Below, piece by piece: positions 56,131-64,000 of a DNA stretch of 64,000 nucleotides. This stretch comes from Chrysolina oricalcia (lineage: Eukaryota; Arthropoda; Insecta; Coleoptera; Chrysomelidae): contig OX101810.2 in NCBI GenBank assembly GCA_944452925.2, positions 31,165,788 to 31,229,787 of the forward strand. The letters run 5' to 3'. The notes beneath the pieces were generated by a model. The model had not been told where the DNA came from. It saw only the letters and a list, made by a program, of their open reading frames with translations, and did not search any database. The translations under genes were made by a program, and so were the position numbers. Position 1 is the stretch's first letter, and every line of letters begins with the position of its first letter.

Positions 56131-57311
56131 GTGAGTTTATAATATTATTGTTTCAATGAATTGATGGATGTAGCCGTTACTACGTGGTAGGAGACATGAG
56201 AAACAAAACTTCAGATGTTTTCATATCATTTCTATTTGTAACTAATGTTACCTACTGTAGTTTAGTCTTATATGGATATTATCAAACGATTGCTTTGAAA
56301 TGAGTGAATGAATAATTAGGTTCGAATACCCTTACATCTATCCAAAGTCTAACATCACTGAGAAATGGTCATTATTGACTTGTGGTTCCTGGATCCTGTT
56401 TACGTGCTACAATGTGGGAACGCTGCGTTGGAATTCGACTAATAAACCAAATTCAGATGATCATTCTTCATGTTTCATTCGCAATGTTCATGCTTATGAA
56501 TTTCTAAGGATTCTAAATAATTGATTTTCCAACTTTCGCTAGTGCAGAATTTCCGTATTGTTTACATTCGGGAATGGTTTGATAACGCCGTATCAGTTCT
56601 TTCATTTTTGAAAGAACATTTATGTTGGGCATATCGCCCAACATTTTTTACGAATTTTGTCCACGCTGACCCTCATGAACACTGTTACACTTTGGATACG
56701 TAGGCTTTCAAACTCCAGATTTTTCCATTTTTAAAGAATCCCGAAGTTATTTTTTGGTTTCTTTTTTCATAGCGCGTTGAGTTCACAAATATCTTAGTTT
56801 GTAATTAGTTGTCCTGTGGATGAATTGATTTTTGAGATAATGTAAGGCGTTTCTTTCGTTGAAATTCACTCACTATCCTTAGTCGACTTGACTATAAGAA
56901 TATGTTTATATATTTTCTGAATTCTATCTGAGGAGTCAGTTCAAAATGTTTGCAACAGTTGTTTCAGATGTAATAATTTCTCTGTATGAGTTGGAATAAT
57001 TTCGAAAAGGAATGGGACCAGAATCACTTTGTTGAATTAGATGACCCAAATATTGTGAATAAAAAAAAACAATTATCGAATCATGATGACTCCATACACA
57101 CAAAACCTACTGTTGCTGTCGAGTGATAATTTATTTCTCAAACTAAATATTCCGATTATCTGCCCTGATACAAGAGGAAGGGGTGGAAGAGATCGTCAAA
57201 ACTGAAATTAGAGGAGAAGCTGATGAAATCAATTTGAGAATATATGATACCAAGGCGAAATCTATAAAAATACATTGCCTGATAGGCCAAGTTGTAGATA
57301 AAAATAAGAGG
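56131..57311. other. Probable lipase intron; no further exon found
   Basis: Starts with the donor GTGAGT. I searched for the expected next lipase block (G-L-D-P-A-G-P) and did not see it. An open plus-strand stretch at 57150-57360 (SALIQEEGVEEIVKTEIRGE) has no recognisable domain and overlaps the start of the foldback element. Confidence 0.4.
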
Positions 57312-58652
57312 TTTTTTTCACACAAAATAAAAGACGCAAACGGCCTATACTACTTTTTATAAGACAGTTCATAAATTAAAACCCTGGTTTTCGCCCCTGC
57401 AAAATTGCTTTGTGGAATTTTTTAAACAAGAAATAGTGAAAAATACAACTTTTTTGGTACTTCAGAAGTATCTCAAAAATTATTCAAGGAATCGTTTCAC
57501 AATCAATAAAGCTTTTGTAGAGTTTAATAAAACCCACAAAATGGTTCATTATACACCCAGATCGGTGCATTTTTCACTGAGAAAATTCGGGAAAACGTCG
57601 AAAAATGGACCATTTTCAAAATTCACAATTTTTATAAATCTGAAGGCTGACAAACAATATTGCGAAAACTGATAAATGATAACATGTGTTTCAACTGTGC
57701 GCAGGATGGTTTCTGTCCGATATGTAGTTTTTGCACAATCGCGTTATAAACAATTTGAGAGGAAATCTTTTCAAATGCGCCGTTACAAGGGAAATTATCC
57801 TATTCAAATTCTGTAAACGGTGTATAGAAGTAGAGAGCAATATCTATAATTTGTATATTTTGGATTTTCATCTGAGAGGTGGGAAATGTGTTGAAAATGT
57901 AACTGAAAGTTACTCTAAATGCTTCAAAGTGACCCAAAGTCGCCCGAACTGAACACGAATTAACTTCAGTTCGATTTCGGGTGACTTCGGGTGGCTTTGG
58001 GTGACTTTGGGTGACTTCGGATGCACTTTGAAGAGTTTTGATCAACTTTCAGTGACATTTTCAATACATTTTCCACCTCTCAGGTGAAAATCCAAAATTT
58101 TCAAATTGTAGATAGTGATCTCTACTTCCAGATGCCGTTTACAAAATTTGAAAACGACGATTTCCTTCAAATTGGCGCATATTGCAAGATGTGCCCTTAA
58201 ATTATTTATAACGCGATTGTGCAAATACAACACATCCGACAAACCGACAGAAAACATCTTGCGTACAGTTGAACCACATATTATTAGCTAAAAGTTTCGG
58301 CAATATTGTTTGCATAGCTTTAGATTTATGAAATTTATAGATTTTTGAAAATGGTCTATTTTTCGAGGTTTTCCCTGAATTTCTCGGTGGTAAATGCACC
58401 GATCCGGTTGTATGAAAATCTGTTTTGTAGGTTTTATAAATATCTACGAAAGTTCCAGACTGTAATACGCTTCCTTGAATAATCTTTGAGATATTTCCAA
58501 AAAAACAAAAATTGTTTTTTCACTTTTTCTTGTTTGAAAAATTCCACAAAGCGATTTTTCTGGCGCGAAAACTGCGGTTTTTATTAACGAACTATCTTAG
58601 AAAAGTTAGTATAGGCCATTTGCGAATTTTATTTTGTGGGGGAAAAAACATC
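57312..58652. mobile_element. 1.34-kb foldback element with minisatellite centre
   Basis: Nearly the whole unit is an inverted repeat with arms of about 620 bp, for example CACAAAATAAAAGACGCAAA at 57320 against TTTGCGAATTTTATTTTGTG at 58619-58638, TTGCACAATCGCGTTATAAA at 57736 against its complement at 58205, and AAATGCTTCAAAGTGACC near 57917 against GCACTTTGAAGAGTTTTG near 58023. The arms differ by about 15-20%. The centre (57925-58020) is a set of GGGTGACTT-type repeats. No transposase. It resembles FB-like elements or a long-TIR, non-autonomous DNA element. Confidence 0.75.
57925..58020 (+). repeat. GGGTGACTT(T/C) minisatellite at the palindrome centre
   Basis: Units such as GGGTGACTTC, GGGTGGCTTT, GGGTGACTTT, GGGTGACTTC stand in tandem at 57978-58019, with complementary AGTGACCCAAAGTC-type sequence at 57929-57945 facing them. 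Confidence 0.75.
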
Positions 58653-59418
58653 TATAGCTTGGTCTAAAAGCGATAAACATTTAGAATACATGTGCATTGA
58701 AATCCGTATTTGAGAGAAAGAGTGTATTTTTCTTATTGGTACCCCTTTTTACCAATTTATAGCAAGCCTAGGCGTGTTTGCATCGAACTTTCAAAAACGC
58801 GTGTTTTTAAAGTTACCATGGTAATATCAAAATCTCGAAAAAACGTGAAGTCTATACATGACAACTTTTGATTACTGATCTGGCAGCAGTAACTTGTAAC
58901 GTCGAATAAACAACTCGTTCATTTATATCTGTTACCTTTTACTTTTTTCATCCATTTGATGAACTTGTCATTTTCTTTTCATCCGCATCATTCGATTTTT
59001 GCCATATTGACCGCAAATCTGCTTTACCATTCAATGAATCGATTTAAGAATTGAGTTTTAGGCACTGCAGTGACAACAATTAATCTTTTATGACAGATTG
59101 CAAATTTAACTCTGTTTTTCTCATTTCCATGATAACGATAGGTATACCAATGTCACATCACGAATTCAACCATTTTACATTATTAGTACATATTTTCATT
59201 TGTTTAGAAATAATACCAGTATTTATGATTTCAAATTGCACCATTAAAAAAAATAGCGTAAAGTATTCGTGGATAACTAGTCTTTCGAACATTTGCTCTA
59301 TTTCGAGAACTCCGGCTGCGCTGTCGTGCTCGAAAAATCGCGCGTGTTTGAAAGAACTTATACTTTAATTTACTATTAAAAACTGTTCTTGGAAAGAAAG
59401 CTACTGTCGGGGGTGATA
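58653..59418. other. No gene seen
   Basis: AT-rich sequence with no recognisable coding region. A short GC-rich patch near 59305-59345 (GGCTGCGCTGTCGTGCTCG) resembles the one at 31990. Confidence 0.3.
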
Positions 59419-59582
59419 CCACGAGTGCTTGCAATACTATCGATAATAATTCTGTCAGAAATCAACGAGATCAAATTGCTGGATAGCACTACGAGTCCTT
59501 TAGGACGAGTGGTGTTACCTCAAAGCAATTCGATCGAGTTTAAGATTTCTGGCAGAATTATCGATAGTAACGTGAGAACGAG
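59419..59582. repeat. Hairpin with about 80-bp arms
   Basis: CCACGAGTGCTTGCAATACT onward (59419-59498) folds onto 59503-59582 (ending TATCGATAGTAACGTGAGAA). Landmarks: ACTATCGATAATAATTCTG against CAGAATTATCGATAGT, and CACTACGAGTCC against GGACGAGTGGTG. About 80% pairing and almost no loop. Probably a small foldback MITE. Confidence 0.6.
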
Positions 59583-60058
59583 TAGTATTTATTGAAATAA
59601 TTTCACGAACCAATAGTTATAAAGCCTGATAAACATGAAGTCTGTCAGACTGTCATTCATATTAGTAGCAGCATGATATTATATTCTCCGTTATTGTTTG
59701 GCTCTGTGGTTGGCAAAGTGGTAGTACCGGCTCGAAAGGAAGGAGTATTATCGATGCATATGTCCCTTATTGGTCCTAATATTGCAGGAGAGGAGGGTTT
59801 CATACGGCGAGTGAAATTATCAGTAGTAATACCACAAGTAATTGAATTTTTGCGATAAATCTGCCTTTTATTTCTGAACTCTGAAATAAAAGACAGACTT
59901 ATGAGATAAATTCAATAACGAGAAGAATTTTATTAGACTATTTCACGATTCAATTAACTATAATCATAAAAAATTATATAACTATCAATAATTTATTATA
60001 TAGTTACGATGCGACTCATTTTGACGTTTTCGCCTGCAATTATGATCTGTCAAAATAT
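59583..60058. other. No gene; one perfect small hairpin
   Basis: No coding sequence recognised. At 59861-59896, CTGCCTTTTATTTC and GAAATAAAAGACAG are inverted with one mismatch around an 8-base loop, a compact stem-loop. Confidence 0.4.
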
Positions 60059-60243
60059 CATTTCCAGAGGAGTCATGTATTGATTCAATTTTCAATTGAG
60101 AATGTTTCTCTTTAAAACATGAATCCCTTCCAAGAGAAGTTATATTGTACGATGGAAAACAGCGACTAAATTCCAACTTTCAGTCGCAGATGATTTCACA
60201 ACTGACTTTATGAACATCCTGTTCATATTTTCAATGAAATCAA
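60059..60243 (+). repeat. 185-bp direct duplication, copy A
   Basis: CATTTCCAGAGGAGTCATGT onward is repeated at 60749-60933, 690 bp downstream, with fewer than ten differences. This is the most similar repeat pair in the window. Confidence 0.95.
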
Positions 60244-60748
60244 CTTGCCATACCCATGACAGGTTTTATGTCAGAAAAACATTTTCAAAGTTTCATCCCA
60301 CAAGAAATAGTCCAACAATTCCTCATTACAGTGTGAAATTGCTTCTGAAGAGTATGTTTTCCAATTCTTCCGACCTCCCTGATGATCTTAGAAGAGTGAA
60401 ATAGATTTTAGTCGACCAAAATGTATTGGAGGCCTAGCGAAAGAGATGCAATTATTCACGCATCAATGCAATGAGCGATTTTCTGTAAATGATACTTCTG
60501 AATAACATTCTCCCTTATCTCATTCATAGATAAGAATCTCCAAAGGAAACTGGACATTCAATAAATAATCAACTATCTGAATGAAAATGCAAATTTTCAC
60601 TTTCAGATTTTTTCTCTCAATTTATATAGGGTCTTTCTCAATATCTATCAGATGTAGTTCAATGTCCAGCGTGGCTTTTGCCGGGGAAGTAGTTGTTTTC
60701 TGTTAGATATTACAAAATAGTAACTGCAATTTTATCGTAGGGTTTTTC
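60244..60748. other. No gene seen between the 185-bp copies
   Basis: Unique sequence within this window, AT-rich, with no recognisable domain. Confidence 0.3.
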
Positions 60749-60933
60749 CATTTCCAGAGGAGTCATGTATTGATTCAATTTTCAATTGAGAATGTTTCTC
60801 TTTAAAACATGAATCCCTTCCAGGAGAGGTTATATTGTACGATGGAAAACAGCGACTAAATTCCAACTTTCAGTAGCAGGTGATACCACAACTGACTTTA
60901 TGAACATCCTGTTCATATTTTCAATGAAATCAA
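60749..60933 (+). repeat. 185-bp direct duplication, copy B
   Basis: Second copy of 60059-60243; differences cluster at AAGAGAAG/AGGAGAGG and TCGCAGATGATTTC/TAGCAGGTGATACC. It ends within 20 bp of where BEL/Pao-like sequence begins. Confidence 0.95.
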
Positions 60934-61108
60934 ATCAACATTTGCTTTGTCATCTATGGTTACATCGTTGAAAACACCAACGCTGACAGACCAATTAGAA
61001 TTGAGAGACATCTGGTGTTTTTGCGATAATACAAGTGGTCTTAGATTTGATTGGTCAGATTACGTGAATATCTTGAGAAGAGTGGAATAGTCACTTTAAT
61101 GTAACGGA

Positions 61109-61867
61109 ATGTCCGTCTTTGATCCGCTGGGATTGATATCAACATTTACTGTGAGGGGTAAAATACTGATGCAGGAGATGTGGCGCTCTAAAATTCCATG
61201 GGACACCATTTTGCCAGAAAATTTAGTTGAAACTTGGCAAAGATGGTTGAAAGATCTCGAGACAATTTCAGAGTACAGAATACCCAGATGCTACAGTTTT
61301 CTGATACCTAAAGCAGACAGAATTGAGATCCATACTTTCTGTGGTAGCAGTGAGAAAGTATTTGCAACAGTATGCTATCTCCGAGTTCTGCAAAATGAAG
61401 ACATCGAAACATCAATAATTGCGGCAAAAACCAGAGTAGCTCCTCTGAAGCAACTTTCCGTCCCGAGGCTAGAACTACAAGCAGCGGGTATGGGAACCAG
61501 GCTGACAGAAACGATTAAAGCAGAACTCGAAATTCCAATCGACAGGATGTACTTTTGGACTGACTCCAGGTGCGTTCTAGGGTGGATAAGAGCAGTTGGA
61601 GGCTCTTTCAAGCAATTTGTCTCACATCGTATCGGAGAAATACAGGAAAAAAGTAAAGTTGAAGATTGGCGATGGGTACCTGGACAATTCAACATAGCGG
61701 ATAAAGCTACCAGATCATCTAAATCAGCAGTTATACCTGAGAATTGGTCTAATGGTCCCATGTTTTTAAAAGAACCTGAATCTTTTTGGCCTGTGGAGGA
61801 TGTGCTGTTGACGCGGAAGGAAGTGGATGAGGATGATAACACAAGGAAGGAAATTAAATCTGCATGA
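61109..61867 (+). pseudogene. BEL/Pao RNase H region
   Basis: 252 codons. Opens MSVFDPLGLISTFTVRGKIL, the connection after reverse transcriptase, then RIEIHTFCGSSEKVFATVCY. In this block the usual Asp of S-D-A-S is changed to Gly (FCGSS). It continues VPRLELQAAGMG (Glu), MYFWTDSRCVLGWI (Asp) and VEDWRWVPGQFNIADKATRS. The open frame is otherwise clean to the stop. The start is taken at the first Met; the upstream continuation (61108-60940) is in other frames. Confidence 0.8.
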
Positions 61868-62004
61868 AATTGTTTACTCATAGTGAATTATGACAATGCA
61901 CTTCCGGATATAAACAGATTTTCGAAATGGCTAAGATTGATTCGAGTCACTGCATGGTATTTGAGATTCATCTGTAAGCTGAAAAAAGATAAAAATCTGG
62001 AGAA

Positions 62005-63353
62005 TTGACAATGGACGAACTGCAAACAGCAGAAAAAGTTTGGATTCAGAATTCTCAACAAATCAGTTTTCCTGAAGAAATTCAAAATCTCAAGGCTGGG
62101 AAACCTATTGGTAGAGGAAGCAAGCTGAGTGGTTTATCTCCAGAAATGAAGAACGATTTTTTGGTTCTCGGTGGAAGGACAGACTTAGCAACATGTCTAC
62201 AAGAAACAACCAGACGACCAATGATTTTGAGTCCCAAACATCGATATACCAATTTATTGATTCAACATTTTCACGAAAAATTCAACCACACTGGCTTAGA
62301 GACCGTATTGAATGAAATTAGACAGAAATTTTGGATCATTAATGGAAGAGCCGCAGTGAAATCAATTTTTGGAAAATATCTCAAATGCAGGATAAACCGA
62401 AGTAAACCAATACCACTGTTAATGGGTCAGCTTCCAGAAGTAAGGCTGATGAGAGGATTCAGGCCATTCGTAAACGTTGGAATGGATTATTTCGGCCCCA
62501 TTTACGTCAAAATCGGCAGAAGACGGGAGAAACGTTGGGGAGTGGTATTTACCTAACTAGCAGTAAGAGCAATCCACCTTGAAATTGCGTAAACATTGAA
62601 TAGCACCTCCACAATAATGGCCATACTCAGAATGTCAGCTCGAAGAGGATGTCCTCATGCCATCTATTGCGACAATGGAACAAATCTGAAAGGGGCATTA
62701 GAGAACTGAAAGAAGCCATGGAAAGCCTTGATAGGAATTAATCAACGAATTCAATGTCTTCTAAAGGTATCGATTTTAAATTTCTACCACCAGCAGCTCC
62801 TCATATGGCCGGAGTCTGGGAAAAACTAATAGGAAGTGTGAAGAGAGTCATAGGAAATATTCTTCACGACCAATCGCTTAGGGAAGAAACCCTTCAAACA
62901 CTTTTTGCAGAGGCGGAATCTATAGTGAATCGAAGGCCATTGACAAAAGTTTCCGGCGATCCATCAGATGCAGAAGCCCTTACCCCCAATCACTTCCTTT
63001 TGGGGTACTCCTCTCTCATCGAAGAACATGAATTACTTCCTATGGACCCTGGGGCAAATGGATTAAGGCGTGAATGAAAAAGGTCTCGATCATTCTGGAA
63101 GAGATGAGTGAAAGAATATCTTCCTTCTTTGATAAAACGGAGCAAGTGGACCAAAGACAGTAAACCCGTCAAAGTGGGTGATCTAGTAGTTGTGGTCGAC
63201 GATCAGGCACCTAGGTACAGTTGGAAGCTGGGAAAAATAATTTCTGTACATCCAGGTTCAGATGGTCGAATCAGAGTGGTTGATGTTAGGACAGCCAATT
63301 CGAAGTATCGCCGCCCAGTAATGAAGATTTGCAAATTGAAACTAGAAGATTGA
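62005..63353 (+). pseudogene. BEL/Pao integrase
   Basis: 62005-62556 covers the zinc-binding N-terminus (HFHEKFNHTGLETVLNEIRQ; the Cys pair is reduced to KCRIN near 62387) and the first catalytic Asp in VGMDYFGPIYVKIGRR. After a stop at 62554, shifted frames hold CPHAIYCDNGTNLKG (second Asp, about 62665), and 62754-63077 carries PHMAGVWEKLIGSVKRV with the Glu. 63108-63353 is the C-terminal block VKVGDLVVVVDDQAPRYSWK, then GKIISVHPGSDGRIRVVDVR. Three frame breaks. Confidence 0.8.
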
Positions 63354-63378
63354 TTAATTCTTCTAGCGGGGGGAGAAA

Positions 63379-64000
63379 TGTTGAATATTTATGTATTTTA
63401 TAGTTCCATTTCTATGGAATTGAGGATAAATGAGATATTATGTTTGAGTTGTTGATAAAAAAAAACTTAGGATTGTCAATAAATATTAGTTCTGACAGTT
63501 TTCTGGGAATTTTATTGGCAAAAAGACTTGTTAGTTGAGTAGAAATAACAATTGTGTTTCACTGAAATCGTAAAAAATAGCTTGCTAAATATTAAGAGAG
63601 CATTAGAATGGCTCAACAAACAGCTCGAAGAAGGGATTTCGAATTGTCGTTCGACTTCACTATACAAAGACATGTCAACCATCACTTCAGTATCATACCA
63701 GCAGCCGTCTAAAGAATGTGCTTGCGGTAATGAATGGGAAATATTCACTTTAATTCTACATCAGATATTTAAACAAATTGAATAATTTATTCAATTCAAT
63801 CTGTCGGACGACAGGTAATTCAAATCTTTGTTGCCATTGTGGCAATTGAATTTTCTTTTTTTTTTCGCAATCACGACCCGGTACAAAAGTCGCTGTGTAG
63901 CGTCGCTACGATGCCGGGATGCTACGAAACTGGCATAGTTACGTCCACAGTGTGGTATTTAACCTATCTAGGCGGCCAAACTTATTTTTGTTATTAAACT
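63379..64000 (+). repeat. Start of BEL/Pao 3' LTR, end not in window
   Basis: TGTTGAATATTTATGTATTT follows the polypurine tract, like the TGTTGAATAGG start of the other BEL/Pao LTR. The LTR end is not seen; the sequence up to 64000 has no second matching copy. Open frames here on both strands look like chance. Confidence 0.5.

Larger units (their letters stand above)
60940..64000 (+). mobile_element. Second BEL/Pao element, 5'-truncated
   Basis: 3' half of a BEL/Pao retrotransposon: end of reverse transcriptase, RNase H, integrase, polypurine tract (AGCGGGGGGAGAAA, 63365-63378) and the start of the 3' LTR. No gag, protease or catalytic reverse transcriptase, and no 5' LTR in the window. The sequence is clearly different from the element at 46002. 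Confidence 0.8.

Noticed and set aside
61375..61881. 168-codon minus-strand frame opposite the BEL/Pao RNase H
   Set aside because: Antisense shadow of the RNase H coding region.

Overview
This window looks like AT-rich nuclear DNA of an insect, and a beetle is my best guess, although nothing in it names the species. The evidence is a spliced lipase exon, tRNA- and 5S-headed SINEs, and piggyBac, mariner/Tc1, BEL/Pao, Gypsy and several LINE relatives packed together. There are no operons, no ribosome-binding sites and no bacterial genes. Almost everything recognisable is mobile DNA in various states of decay.

1-8 kb: fragments of LINEs on the minus strand. A fairly complete LINE (about 2503-6830, ORF1 and ORF2) sits inside an older LINE whose reverse transcriptase resumes on both sides (2130-2500 and 6838-7197). 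8.1-10.1 kb: a 1,993-bp element with 16-bp terminal inverted repeats and two arrays of exactly 200-bp period, rich in the palindrome GGACGTCC. 10-17 kb: short inverted-repeat elements, a decayed exon resembling Crypton-type tyrosine recombinases, and a 1-kb inverted-repeat element with a MITE inside it. 17-26 kb: a poly(A)-ended LINE tail, a MITE, three SINEs that share a body but carry different Pol III heads (tRNA-like and 5S-like), a broken mariner transposase, and a large imperfect palindrome. 28.7-31.8 kb: an 841-codon open Gypsy pol frame without gag or protease, with part of its RNase H missing.

32-46 kb: IS630/Tc1-type transposase pseudogenes, tandem repeats, an intronless retrocopy of a USP35/38-type deubiquitinase, and a decayed reverse transcriptase. 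46.0-54.6 kb: a BEL/Pao LTR retrotransposon whose 3' LTR was split by a 2,499-bp piggyBac element flanked by duplicated TTAA. 55.6-56.1 kb: the one convincing host exon, part of a pancreatic-type lipase. 57.3-58.7 kb: a 1.34-kb foldback palindrome with a minisatellite at its centre. 60-64 kb: a recent 185-bp duplication and the 3' half of a second BEL/Pao element whose LTR runs to, and probably past, the window edge.

The genes do not form a pathway. The value of the window is its nesting record (older LINE, then LINE; BEL/Pao, then piggyBac; inverted-repeat element, then MITE) and a few structures that known families do not fully explain: the 200-bp GGACGTCC element, the 5S-headed SINE sharing a body with tRNA-headed SINEs, and the long foldback. 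All family calls come from reading motifs by eye; no database search was possible.
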